From NCBI RefSeq assembly GCF_036373705.1, contig NC_089852.1, forward strand, positions 37,754,207-37,818,206: a DNA stretch of 64,000 nucleotides, read 5' to 3'. Each line of letters begins with the position of its first letter. Position 1 is the stretch's first letter. Positions 24,866 to 37,899 of this stretch are shown here, piece after piece. Under the pieces are notes generated by a model. That model was given only the letters and a program-made list of their open reading frames with translations, was not told the DNA's origin and searched no databases. A program made the position numbers and the translations under genes. The stretch is from Amia ocellicauda. Taxonomy: Eukaryota > Chordata > Actinopteri > Amiiformes > Amiidae.

Positions 24866-26861
24866 TAAGCATTGCTTGCATCCCATTTTTGTGCTTTTAA
24901 TTCCACAACATAGCAAACCAGGGTTGAGAAATACTCTTCTCGGAGGGGGATGATGAAATGGATGCATCTTGTAAAATACTGAAGCTGTAAATCGTGTTGC
25001 TATTATCATCATCATAAATGTATTGTTCAGCAAATAAAATCTATTTCATATGCATGGGGGGGGGGGGGTGGGTCTGTACTAACGCTGGGAATCACCTCAC
25101 CACAAACCTTGTATTCTTTCATTGCTTTAATTAGTAAGTCCACACCCTTGTAATTTACTTAATTGCTTCTGGCGTTATATATCCCACAAACCATGATGGA
25201 CTGCTTCTATTACAGTGTCTTCAGCTGCTCCCTCTATGGACTGGGGTTGTGAAGTCATGGGATGTGACTGGATGCAGTTGTAACTGTCATCCTATTCACT
25301 TAGGAGTCAAAGCACTTAGACACCCAAACTCAGGATTCAACTTTTTATTACATGAAGCTTTTAGTACAAATTAAAAGCACCTCTTTCTTACAGTACAGTG
25401 AATCTTTGCACGTGACACAAGCATCTGATCTACAAGGGTGTACTGTCCTCGACAAAAGTGCCTGAGTAGAAACTGCACATAAAAAGCCAATAAGCGTAAG
25501 TGATTTTAACATGCACCATGATAACTATAACAATGGGACTAATGATGCTTTTTTAAAAGCCATTTAGACAATAGCGTTTTAGTATTCTTCTAAAAGTGAT
25601 CTACATTATTGCACACTAAGGTAAAGCCCTTGAATTTTAAAGATAAATGCGTTCTTTATTAATCATACTGCAGGTTTACAATAAGTAAAATAACACATCT
25701 TAATAACTTTGTTGTAACACTGAAAGAAATAGCATGAAATATCCCTGTACTGTTCCTGCCAAGATACCAAAGCAAGCATAGTATTTTCACACACTGACAT
25801 TTACACTGCAGTAGCCCATGTGCAACACTGCTAAAAAGCAAAAACATCAATACTTGAATATGACTCACTCTTTAATACTTTGCAGAAATAATTCTATAAC
25901 ATGTCACTCTCCTTAGGATCTGTGCTGTTCATGGCACTGACTGTTTAACTGTTGAACTCATATATTCAATATGTGTATGATTTTGTATTATTATTATTAA
26001 GTATTGTATGTATTATTTTCTGCATGCAAACCCTGTGATTCCTAAAAATAAAAACTGAATGAAGCATAATAGGCTATTTTTGGATAAACATATTCTTTAG
26101 GAAATTAAAGGGCTTTACAAGGCTATACACAGTTGAGTTAAGAGTCAAATTTATAAAACATGCTCAATGAATAACATTTTCTATACACGGTGATGCTGGC
26201 ATGGAAACATTTACAAAAATAGAAAAAATCTCCTCTAATGACACTTCAAGAACAGCGATCACGGAGAGATGTGACAATAGAGTAAGTGCAAGCGGTGGTA
26301 TGAGAACTCCTCAAGAAAACAAATGTAGCAATCTGGAAGATGGGAGAAAAATTTTGAACAATATGAATGCAATTAGAGCTCCATGAATCGATCATTGAAA
26401 CCATTAAACAACCTCTGTATTATTGCTTTGGGTATGTGAACAATAAACAAATGAGCCGTGTTGTTTTTCATTCCTTTCTACATACAAATAGTCCTAAATC
26501 AGGCCCAGTGTGATATTTCTTTACATAATGGCAATTCATTTATCCCATTTTTGGCAATTAGATATAGCTTTACTGTCTATAAAAACCTGTTCCAAGTGTT
26601 TACTTGTTATTATTACTTTACTTTGATCTAATTCACAAAATCTTGATTAGATTTCCTCATTTTTGTGAATTAAAGGGTAACTGCATCCCTTGCAACAGTT
26701 TGGCTCAACAGGGTAACTGACTGCAGCATTAGGCATGCATACAATCGCTATGGTCTCTGGTTCTGCTGGTGGTGCTGGATGCCGAAGGGTGGATGTGGAG
26801 GTGCGGTTGGCAGTGATGAGACACAGCTGGTGGGGAGGAGAGGTGGCGAGGTCAGGGGTAT
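24866..26861. other. Intergenic kbtbd3-elmod1, including the probable elmod1 3' UTR
   Basis: No gene recognised. A 13-G run lies at 25056-25068. The part below 26862 is likely elmod1 3' UTR on the minus strand. Confidence 0.5.
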
Positions 26862-29800
26862 CTACAGGTTGACTAAGTGGTCTGAGGCAGCAAAGTGGGG
26901 GCACAAGGCCATGTCGGGATTCTTAAGCTGCTTCAGGATCCTCTTGTGAAACTTGGTACGAACGCGGTTGAACTCCATGATATCACAGGGGTCCTCCTCC
27001 GTCCAGAACCTATGGAACTCCTGCATCAGATAACCTGGAAGAACAACGGAAAACTCCTTGACGACCGTATGACAGGTCAGCACGCCCCCTAGTGTTGGTA
27101 ACATGTTTGCTACATTCTTAATAAGAGATCTTCAACATAACTGATTTTTAAAAATATATAATTAAAGCCGCTGAAAGAAAGACAAAGGCACACGTAATTC
27201 AAATGCACTTAATAAACATCCATTTAAAGGCTGACATAACCAATATAATATAATTATTGAAAGTGCAAAGTAAAATACTACTAAGGGTTTGCCTTTCCAA
27301 AATTGGTAAAGGATTTACTAATGGAAAGGGCAGTATATATATGTTTATTAGAGTTACTGTAACATACATACAGCTCAACCTTTCTCTCAAAATCATTGCA
27401 AAAGCCCCCAAAAGCAATAATGATTTAAAATAAAAACTGCTGGTCTTATTCATGAATAAATAGTTTACCGACTGGACAATCTGGCCTCATTTTAAGGTCC
27501 TACAAACTCATTTGCACACTTACAGAAGGTCTGCTGGAAGTGCAGCAGGGTGGGGGTCTCAGGGGCCACGTTGTATAAGTGGGTCTTCAGAGCTCCACTC
27601 ACCAGCAGAGAATAGGCCAGGTCCGTGATATTAATCCCCACTATAGCGAAGGAATACCTGCAGACAGAGACCCTATTTCATTAGCAGTCCAGCAAAGACA
27701 CACCAGCATATCACACTGTATGCAATACACTCAACTGAATATACGCTATGGATTATGCATTTTGTTTTGTCGTCTTCTTCTCATTTACAGATTCAAAATC
27801 TACCTTGCTTTGCTATTTTATAAATCTTTAATAACTATATTACCCGCTAAATTATGTTTTTAAACAGTCTGCATTAACAAATAAAATAAAGCAAGCATTC
27901 TCTTCCACCTGCAAGAAAGCTGGCAATGCAGTATTGTGCTATGGTTGACTCTTATTTTCCATTTTCGTCCTTGTTAATAAATGATTAAAAGCTATTAGTA
28001 GAATAATACCGTCTGAGGCAAACAGTTTAGTAATGTGATAAACATTATATTTGACTACTGCACACACTTCACGTCGGCTTTACATCGTCACTCATGATTC
28101 ACGTCTGTGTGGCATGATAATAGGAAGTGACAGAGCTAAATTGTAGGTGAACTGAAGGGTAGTTACGTAGCCTGAAAGGTTGTGTAACAGCACAGCTCAC
28201 ATGAGTGACAAGAGGGTGTCTCACTGTTATTGTCTAGGACCCCAAAGTCAATTGTAAGAGAAGTTCAGCACTGAGCCACCGAAAGCCCTGGCTATGTAGA
28301 GAGTGAAAGACTGGACTGCAAACCCTCCCCTGGCTTAGTCTGTTTACAGTGGCATCACACCCCCTTTCTAGACCCTTCTGCGCCCATCCTTTCCAGCCTT
28401 CACACCGCATCAGTCTGCCTTTGCCTTTTTGGGCCCTTCCTGCCACTTTTTATCATCTCCAGAAGTGCCTCCGCTCTCTCCATCCCCTCCTGTTCCCGGT
28501 CTGCTGAGGTAAGATCTCCAGACAAGCAGACTTTTTTTAAAGCTAGATGGCCACTGGTAACCATCACGCCTAATGCACTGTGAAGGCTGCCGACAGGCAC
28601 AGAACAATTCCCTCTTCTGCTAAAAACCCACTACGCACAGAGTGGAAACTTCAGTGCGCTGTTCCCTGGAATAATAATCTGTGGTTCTTTCATCTTGACT
28701 GGCTTTTTCATGGTCGTTATGATTTATTGCCTGTGTCTTTGGATTTTGTCACATTTATTTAAGTTAGGAATCTCTTCTCATGTATTGGCTGCCTTCCCTG
28801 GTCCTTGGGTCTTGTGTTTTTTTATTTACTTTAGTTTTTAAATACATAAATTACCACTGCTTGTAGATCTGTAATGCTCAAAAAGATTAAACCAGAAGGA
28901 CTATTGCAGTACATGATTTGGTCATTTCTGCCAGAGAAAAACAACACTCACCCAATTGCCTTATCAAACTTATTTTTTTCCCATTCAAGTTTGCTCATCT
29001 TGCTGTTGAAAAAAATATATACATGTGAAAAAGAAAATAAGATTCAGGACGTAAACAGCAACAGCGTTTCATTTTCATAGCAAGAGAAGGCTATAAAATG
29101 AGTAATCTTAAGAACTTAGCATAATAAATCATGACAGCAATCTGTTATTTATAATAAATACACACTGAGGTGAGGAGAAAGGAAAAAAGCTGAAATTCTC
29201 AGTTTAAAAGGATGTTACAGAAAACAATTTAAAAAGAGAATGAAAGAATAAATGAAATACCTGCCATCTTCCTTGGAAACATCCCTACATGTGGGCAAAC
29301 ATGTTAAAAAAAAGCATGTTAAACGACATGCAGTGAATGTGCACAACATAAATTATGTAAACTGCAAAACAATTCACAATTGATTAGGTTAAAAACGTGA
29401 TTCAGAAATCAACCAATTGAGCAATAAACAGTGGTTTGAATGAAATGCAAAAAAAGGAAAGTGAATTTGGTTAAAATAACCAATTGTGGGGGGGTTTCGC
29501 CAGATTATAAAACTCATTGCTTTAAAATTGTTAATACATCATATAAGCAGTGGAATCCAATGTAATTTTGCATGATATTTCTTGACAAGCCAAGAAATAG
29601 GCTTTGTTCTTCTAGATGAAAGAACTCAGCACTACACAGGCTCTAGATTTCTCGACGCTTTTACAGAAAAATCACCACATTTTTCTTTGTCAGTTATTTT
29701 ACGTTTGAAGACGTGGAAGGCGAATGTGTGCTGGGAGAGAAACTCAAGGGATGGAAATGTGAAATAGGAAGAAGGTGTTGTGAGTTTATGTTACGAGTAA

Positions 29801-32800
29801 TAATAATCAGTGAACAATAACAGCCTTAGAAAGAGTCACTTTTTGTACTAACAGCTTAAAAAACACTGAAACATGTTTGTTTGATTCACTTCCACGTTTA
29901 ACATCAGTGATAGATTGTGCATTTTGGAGGACTACCTTTTTTTTTTTAATTGTAGCAGACTCCGCTTGAGATTATTTATTTCAAAGAATGTCTTATTCTT
30001 ATTCTGAATAGCAACAGTAGCTGTGATATTGTCAGCGGTGATGGCACTGGGCTGTTCCAGAGAGCTGGCAAAGTGTTGTGGTTGGCAGAGCTCACCTGTG
30101 CTTGGGCTGTAGGGAGTCATGAAGAACCTGAAGGGCCGTGGCATTCTCGTGTTCAGCAAAGTATCTGCAGATAATGGACAAACCAATGTCATGAAATTCC
30201 TGTAACACTAAAAGGGACAACCTATTTAATTCATTCATTCATTCATTCAATCAATCAAAAGCAACAGCACTATAATGCCCTGCCAATCCCAGACCCCAAA
30301 CTTCTTTGTGCAAAATTCAGTAGGATCCTGTAAATGTGTGCGTATTCAGGTTTGAAGCCCATACTTACAGCAGGTTATGCAAACCAAGCAAGCCCATGCC
30401 TCTGAAGTCAGTCTTGGGGTCGCTGCCTTGGAAACCAATTTCACACCACTGCTTTGAGATCCGCCCCATCAGTGGAGCATCGGGCCGCAATGATTTCCAC
30501 AGCTAGAAGAGGAAAAAAGAAACAGATCTCACATCAAAAGGGATTAAAAAACGGCAGAAGCACAAAAATGTAATTTCTCTATTATTTCACACTTCATTAA
30601 TAGGGTTACTGAAATACAAGCCGGATGGTGCCATTTTCAGCTTGTGAAAAACCCGAGCTATTCCAGTTCACTAGAAAATATTACATACGCTATACACTTG
30701 TGTTGGAAAACGAGAGGAACGTTTAATAGAATTAGTACATGCAATCTTTCAATTTTTGTTCGTTCAAAACAAGAATATCATTTTGACTATGTTGCAGAAA
30801 GCTAATCTGGAACAGAACCCCACTATTTTTGCATTTGATTTTCTTGGCACTAGAATTGGGCAATAACCAGGAAGGTGGCCCTACAGTACCTTCAGAAGCA
30901 TGTCCTCGTGCTCATGGTTCTCACAGTCATACGGCTCCCGACGCAGCTTCTCCACCTCGGCCACCAGATTCCTGTAGCCCACGATCTGCAGGAGACTGGC
31001 CTGCAAGGATATCCCCAGCCTCGAGGAAAACAGAGACAACACAGAGGGGAATTAAGAGAACCTTATTGACAGCCCTGTCCTTTCCACTTTTGAGACATCT
31101 TACTTAAATTTCCAAACAGAACAGACATATGCATATTGGATGGCTGTGGGCAGTAAAAGGACTCTAAATGCCAAATCTAAGTAAAGCTTGTAACCAAGTC
31201 ATACCCTTTAGACTAATCTGAAGCTAGACTGATGTTTACCTTAACCTGAACATTATACCCAATATTAGCCCAACTCCAATACTAAACCTAACCTGGACTA
31301 ATATGACTCGAACCAAACCCTGACATTAGCACAAACCCAAGCCTTATCTTAATGCTAGTTCACTCCTTAAACTGAGCCCTACACTTCTCAAACCTTAGCC
31401 TCTGGTCAACCACAAGCCATTTCCCAGATTCCCTATTCCTAGGCCTTGCACTTGACCCCAGACGCAGATTCCAGTCCACTGTGCCCCTGCTCTAGAGCTG
31501 TACACGAGGTACTAGTGCTTCGGTGGATCCGAGACCAGCGAGAGCTGAGCCACGTGAATACCACCACAAATGTCAAGAGACACAAGAAAGGCTGTATTGA
31601 ATTGAAGCTTTTTTTTTGTTTTTTTTATGATGAATTACTACCGTCACGCTCGGCTGCATGTCTTACTGTGGGTTAGTATCTGGATTAATCTTTTTCAGGC
31701 TCATGATGTCTTCGATGGTCTTCTCCACTGAATCGGGGTGAACGCTGACAGCTGACTGCAGGAGCTGTAAAACAGAGGCAGTGCGATGATGTGGAAAAGT
31801 TGGTTTGTCTCAAATGTAGTACGTCACTAATGCTACCATCACACTGCTGTGCTGGAGGAGCATCCTGAGCCTTGAGGAAGCTCTCAAATCCCCACCAGGA
31901 GAAGTGAGAAGCATAGATAAGAATCAACACTGGGGGCTAGCTCAGATTATCATTACCAATAAAAACGATTACCCTAGAACAGTGGTCTCCAATCCTGGTC
32001 CCTGGGAACCGCAATCCACTTAATCTTATCGGTCACCTTAAATCACCAATTTCTAGATACTGGGACAACATGGGAGTTATTAATCAATTAAGCAATTCAA
32101 CCAAGGGCTTTCTTGACCTGAGAGGTTGTGGGTATACAGATGATTGCTCCAATGGTTTCTAAAAGACTGAATTTAACAAAAAACCTGCATAATTGTTTAG
32201 AATTAAACACTTTCAGGTGTTTCTAAATTGGTGATAGAAGGGTGACCTCCAAAACCTGCTGGATAGGGGCTCTCAAGGACCAGGGCTGGAGACCACTGCC
32301 CTAGAAGGATATCTCCGAAATACTGCAGCAAAGCATTCACTCCCATTATGACTGGCATACATTCAGCGGTCAACTTAATAAACAAAACCATAAGAATACA
32401 CTTCTAACCAGCGTGTTTTAAACTTACCTCATTCTTGGAGAACTTGAGTGAAGACTCTGTGAGGAAAGAGAGGCAATCACATGAGCATTTTCAAAGAGAA
32501 AATATAATGAATGTGTTATTGTAAAGATCAACCTGAAGTTGAAGAACTAGACTGTAAGCAAAGCAGTACCTATCTTGAGTGTCCTGCGGGCCCCTGGTTT
32601 GTTGTTGTAGCAGATGCGTTGCAGCTCACAACGGCCAGTCACTTTGCGGAAGACAAACTTCAGGGACCGCCAGAGACATTTGCAGTACAGATACAGGAAG
32701 AACTGCATCAATACCCTGACAGACAAACAAACAAAAAAGAGGACAGATCCACAACATATTAGACCAGTGCCTTGGACATGACTGCAATATGCCAAATGAA

Positions 32801-35800
32801 CGCACACTGAGGAATTGCAATGGCATCCTCTCCTGTTATAAAAGTAAATCTTGTCTGGATCCCAATATTGTCGATTGGACCTTTTTAAAATGACAAGACA
32901 TGTAACGTCCAAAGAGATCATGATTTTCAGGAAAGGCAACAGATTGCAGCTGTAGTTGTAGGTGCAGGTGTGTGAGTAAAGCGGTTTTCTTGTAATTCAC
33001 CCACGTGCTGGAGAACAAACACTAACAGCCCCATTCCTCTGATGTCATGTTTACATTGCTCGTCGATGTGACTCTGGCTTAGTCACACATGCACTGTGGG
33101 CTGCAAGACTGCCACTGTCTGCTCCTCAATAATACCCGATGCGAGCTTGAAAGAAACAGGCCTCGATGAACATGTTGCTCTGCCTCTGTTCTCTTAGAAC
33201 GTATTAAGTTGATTACAAATGAGAGCATCTGCTGTCTTTTCCGAGAGCTGAAACCCAAACCTCACTCGTGCCTCAGTCCTGTTTTTGAGCCGAACTAGGA
33301 CAGTGCAGTAACTGGGACACAGGACACATCTTGACCTTCTAATCTAGTACAGGGACGACAATATATACAAAACTAGGCTAAATCCACTCAAGACGTAAGG
33401 AGAGGCTCTCAGATTAGAGAGAGTATTTGTGTGGTTTTGTGAAAATGGTTAAGCTTGTTTTTGTAGAGACCTAAAGACCTGTGTAGGTTGATATCAGACT
33501 CAATATTTGCTGCAAACCTGAAATAAAGCTTTTAAGTGTAGCTAGCTAGTGTTTGTTTGGTGTTGTTATTTCTGGGTGCTATCTAACTTCTTAGTTGCGC
33601 TGTTCACTAATGAATGTGTTCTTCTGCTGATTACAATATTCCAGCTGTATCTACTCTATAGCCATGCCATGTTGGGGAATAGAGATTTAGATAGAAGCAG
33701 CGCTTTTAATGAACTTGCCAGTGTAATCATTATTTCCTCAGTGAGCAAACAGAAAACTGTGTGTGCACAATCAAGCACAATTCTCTTTTCCTGCACAGAG
33801 CTGACAATCGTCTCACTAAGCATCAAGTCCCCGCTGACTTCTTGTTTGCCACTGGAAAACAGAATCTGCTTTGACTGAAAGGGTATTTGAAAGCTTAAAA
33901 ACAAAACAAAACAAAAAAAAACACTATTCTAACACTATGCACCTGCTACACGATGATACTAAGGGGTTTGTTTCATCTACCTGCATTGACCCTGTGTGAA
34001 ATGAACCCCAGTGGTGCTTTCATATTTTATTTGGTAGCAAAACCAGCATCTCCTGCTCTTCACACCTGTGGGTGGATATACATACATAAGTCATTTAAAG
34101 TGCTCAGCAATTCTGCATTAGTTCCTGAGAGCTCCTCACCACAAGAGTTTTACAAAGGGGTTCAAATCCCATAGAGATACAGTATTGTGCAAAAGTTTTA
34201 GGCAGGTGTGAAAAAATGCTGTAAAGTAAGAATGATTTCAAAAATAGACATGTTAATAGATTATATTTATCAGTTAACTAAATGTGAAGTGAGTGAACAG
34301 AAGAAAAATCTAAATCAAATCCATATTTGGTGTGACCACCCTTTGCCTTCAAAACAGCATCAATTCTTCTAGGTACACTTGCACACAGTCAGGGATTTTG
34401 TAGGCATATAGTCAAGTGTATGATTAAACAGTTATACCAAACATGTGCTAATGATCATCAATTCAATATGTAGGTTGAAACACGATCATTAACTAAAACA
34501 GAAGCAGCTGTGTAGGAGGAATAAAACTGGGTGAGGAACAGCCAAACTCCGCTAACAAGGTGAGGCTGCTGAAGACAGTTTCCTGTCAAAAGTCTAACAC
34601 CATGACAAGACTGAGCACAGCAACAAGACACAAGGTAGTTATACTGCATCAGCAAGGTCTCTCCAAGGCAGACAGGGGTTTTCAGGGTGCTGTGCAAGCT
34701 CCTTTGAAGAAGCACAAAGAAACGGGCAACGTTGAGCACCGTAGACGCAGTGGTCGCCCAAGGAAACTTACTACAGCAGATGAAAGACGCATCATGCTTA
34801 CTTCCCTTCGCAATCGGAAAATGTTCAGCAAAGCCATCAGCTCAGAATTGGCAGAAAACAGTAGGACCCTGGTACACCCATCTACTGTCCGGAGAAGTCT
34901 GGTCAGAAAGGGCCTTCATGGAAGACTTGCGGCCAAAAAGCCAAAAAGTGGCAACAAGGCCAAGAGACTCAACTATGCATGAAAACACAGGAACTGGGTG
35001 CAGAAAAATGGCAGCAGGTGCTCTGGACTGATGAGTCAAAATTTGAAATATTTGGCTGTAGCAGAAGGCAGTTTGTTCACCAAAGGGCCAGAGAGCGGTA
35101 CACGAATGAGTGTCTGCAGGCAACAGTGAAGCATGGTGGAGGTTCCTTGCAAGTTTGGGGCTGCAAACGGAATTGGGAATTTGGTCAGAATGAATGGTCT
35201 CCTCAATGCTGAGAAGTACAGGCAGATACTTATCCATCATACAATACCATCAGGGAGGCATCTGATTAGCCCCAAATGTATTCTGCAGCATGACAACGAC
35301 CACAGACATACACTGACAGTCATTAAGAACTATCTTCAGCGTAAAGAAGAACAAGGAGTCCTGGAAGTGATGGTTTGGCCCCCACAGAGCCCTGATCTCA
35401 ACATCATTGTGTCTGTCTGGGATTCCATGAAGAGAGAAACGCAACTGAGGCGCCTAAATCCACAGAAGAACTGTGGTTAGTTCTCCAAGATGTTTGGGCC
35501 AACCTACCTTCCAAGTTCCTTCAAAAACGGTGTGCAAGTGTACCTAGAAGAATTGATGCTGTTTTGAAGGCAATATTGATTTGATGTAGAATTTGCTGTT
35601 CAGTCACTTTGCATTTAGTTAATTGATAAATATATAATCTATTAACATGGCCATTTTTGAAAGCATTTTGACTATATAGCATGCCTAAAACTTTTGCACA
35701 GTACTATACATGTAGATTAAATTTGTCCCTCTACAACTACAGCACTGAACCTGTCAGGATCACACAGCTGCCCTGGTCCTTGGTTCATGGCAGACATCTG

Positions 35801-37402
35801 ACATAGCTCTTGAGAAGAGAGAGAGTCTCCTGCATTTCCCCCAGTGTCATTCACCCCTAGACACACACAATACAATGCAGAGTAGTAGTTAAAGAAGAGA
35901 TAACATGTGCCCAAGGCAACATGTACGTTTGAAAAAAAAAAAAAAAAAAGTATGCACATTTGTTTTGGACACTGCTGCAAATTATATAATCGGGTCACTA
36001 AAGACAGCAAACAAGATATCCCCCCCCACACATACGCATACACAGAAAATAGTTTCAAGCTGCCTTTTAGAGAATGCTTGTCACAGTTCCTGCAGGGGTC
36101 TACAATAACGTCAGTGTTCATTAGAGCAGAAGGAGGAAGGCTGGTTTATTAAACAACAGGCCCTAAAGCAGCAAAAAAAAAGCTTCTGCTTTCAAAGGTA
36201 TCACGATACCTTTTAATAAGCTAGATTTTTCTTTAAACAAAGGCATGTGTGTGTATAAATTGAATTCCCACTATAGTACATGCTAAAACAAAGTACACAG
36301 CAGATGGGTCACACGCCAAGACTAGTTATTACTACCTTATCAATACTAATTAGGCTTCATCGGGATAACTGAAATTCAGTTCTCTTGAGTAAATGCCATT
36401 GTCCATGCCCCCTTTTCTTTATTTGGGCTGTATTATGTTTGGATTTGGATTTCAAACCATCAGCACTATTAGTTTATCAGTATTTTTTCTTCTTCTTCTT
36501 CATTATTTAAGGGCAATGTTTTAGTGCTATGGACCCGCAAAGAATGGCATGCAAAATTAACATGACAATAATGCAAAGAAACAAAATCCATACTCAAGTG
36601 TTGATGTAGAAAGGAGGTTAAATGTACAGCAACCACATGAACTACCACCAAGGGAGCTGTAGTGGAAACAAACCTCTTGAGTGTGTATGCAAACAGTGTA
36701 ATTAAGAAGCAGTAACTAGCCACTTAGAGTACTAATTGTCTCTATCAAAGAAAAAGAAAAAAAGTAATGTAACCTCATTGATAGGACAAAACCTCTCCAT
36801 TTAATGAAGTAAAGACTATTTAACATACCACAGTTAAACTTTTTATTCCCATGCTTGGTTTGCATACAGTATTTTACAGGCTAATAAAAACTCAAAGCAG
36901 GGCCTTCTCCACAATATTTATTAAGGCTTTTTGTCATCAGTCAATGCTAAGTCATAGTTTTATTTAAAAATAAAATTGTCCATTAAGGATTTGGTTTATA
37001 GTCAGTTTGGAAGAAGGCATCGCGATGTAAGTGCCCTAAAATGCTGCAATGGAAGAATCATATTCTTTATGTTTTTATTTGTTATAAATAAATACGGCCA
37101 TTAAATGAACACAATACAGATGCATTTCTTGCATTAGTTGTGGGTAATTTTAAAGTTATTTCTCTGGAGAAAATGCTAAGCTCTCTCTAGTCACTGAGAT
37201 TCCTGTTTATCACAGAGATTTGGTTTTTTTTTTTTCATTTATCAGAGTGTATTGGTATAAAATACAAATATATGTATTAAATATTCGTTCAATGCCAATA
37301 CCGATCTAAGACATTAGGGCAGAAGATTAGAAGTCAGAAACGGAAAAGATACTTAAATCAATCATGTGCCACTATACGAACATACCTTAGAAAATGCTTC
37401 AT
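26862..37402 (-). CDS. elmod1: ELMO domain-containing protein 1, Arf-family GAP
   Basis: Eleven coding exons on the minus strand (37386-37402, 32570-32715, 32428-32456, 31667-31764, 30890-31019, 30369-30502, 30096-30164, 29261-29284, 28952-29002, 27524-27657, 26862-27034) join in frame to 334 aa, the same length as the human protein. The first exon gives only MKHFL plus two bases. An N-terminal hydrophobic/basic segment (FFLYLYCKCLWRSLKFVFRK) precedes the ELMO domain. The signature WCEIGFQGSDPKTDFRGMGL lies at about 159-178, with Arg174 as the conserved residue linked to GAP activity. The C terminus is MALCPHFAASDHLVNL. ELMOD proteins stimulate GTP hydrolysis on ARL2 and other Arf-family GTPases; ELMOD1 is needed for hair-cell stereocilia in mice. 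One exon is 24 nt and another 29 nt. Introns hold a Tc1 copy, a hAT-type MITE and degenerate repeats. The acceptor of the fifth exon is an unusual GAG. Confidence 0.96.
27293..27440. repeat. Dispersed repeat of unknown family, copy 2
   Basis: It begins TTTCCAAAATTGGTAAAGGA and stays similar to 14209-14345 for roughly 130 bp, in an elmod1 intron. Confidence 0.5.
30230..30256. repeat. (ATTC)n short tandem repeat
   Basis: Several ATTC units followed by AATC units in an elmod1 intron. Confidence 0.8.
31230..31440. repeat. Degenerate low-complexity tract
   Basis: A loose run of ACCC/CTAAC/TTAGC-like words in an elmod1 intron, reminiscent of a decayed minisatellite. No fixed unit could be defined. 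Confidence 0.35.
31980..32298. mobile_element. hAT-type MITE, 319 bp, in an elmod1 intron
   Basis: Terminal inverted repeats CAGTGGTCTCCA(ATCCTGGTCC) and its near-exact complement end at 32298. The element is flanked by a perfect 8-bp direct repeat CCCTAGAA (31972-31979 and 32299-32306). An 8-bp duplication and CAGTGG-type ends are the signature of the hAT superfamily. No ORF is present, so it is non-autonomous. Confidence 0.88.
34180..35706 (+). mobile_element. Complete but inactive Tc1-type transposon (1.53 kb)
   Basis: Both ends carry inverted copies of a TGTGCAAAAGTTTTAGGCA-type terminal repeat, flanked by TA duplications (34178-34179, 35707-35708). It lies inside the first coding intron of elmod1, on the opposite strand. 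The element keeps its full length but its transposase is broken (see the pseudogene entry). Confidence 0.92.
34602..35585 (+). pseudogene. Tc1 transposase pseudogene
   Basis: The N terminus MTRLSTATRHKVVILHQQGL and the paired DNA-binding region (GRPRKLTTADERRI) are in one frame, then at least two frameshifts follow near 34980 and 35140-35200. The DDE domain shows WTDESKF (first Asp) and LQHDND (second Asp). The third block reads PDLNIIVSVWD where active relatives have PDLNPIE, so the catalytic Glu is replaced by Val. It cannot be functional. Confidence 0.88.
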
Positions 37403-37728
37403 TTTGTTTTTTCTTCGTCCGACCTGGATTCTCCCTTTTTATATGAAACACTGTGGATCAACAGAGAAGACACAATGTTATAAATGTATCCCTTGAACTT
37501 TACATTGAACTGCACACCAATACAAAAAACAATATCAATGAAATCTATAGCTATAGATCTTATATAACCGATTCCCAATTCCAGATTTTCCAGACAGACA
37601 CACAAACATGTCGGGGTCTCGCTGTACTCGCTCATACTACCTCCCAACAGCCCTTCTTTGTGTCCTAGAAAAATTAAAACGTCTGCTTTTTTCAATTTTC
37701 CAAACAGATCAATACAAAGCTAGGCGGT

Positions 37729-37744
37729 GGGGGGGGGGGGGGGG
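37729..37744. repeat. 16-G homopolymer run
   Basis: Uninterrupted G run on the plus strand, C on the elmod1 sense strand, about 330 bp upstream of the elmod1 start codon. Confidence 0.9.
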
Positions 37745-37899
37745 TCTTTACACGGGAAAAATATGCACTTCAATATTCAAATGACTCGGAGCGAATTACT
37801 ACCTGTGATACTCGACGGGAGACGAGTGTAAATCATGACAATACACACATCACATCCAAATAATGGTGCATTTGCCAGGCATGAAAAGTACCCGAGCAG

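Noticed and set aside
26647-26904. 85-codon minus-strand ORF overlapping the elmod1 end
   Set aside because: It runs through the elmod1 stop region in another frame and has no domain; it is best read as 3' UTR.
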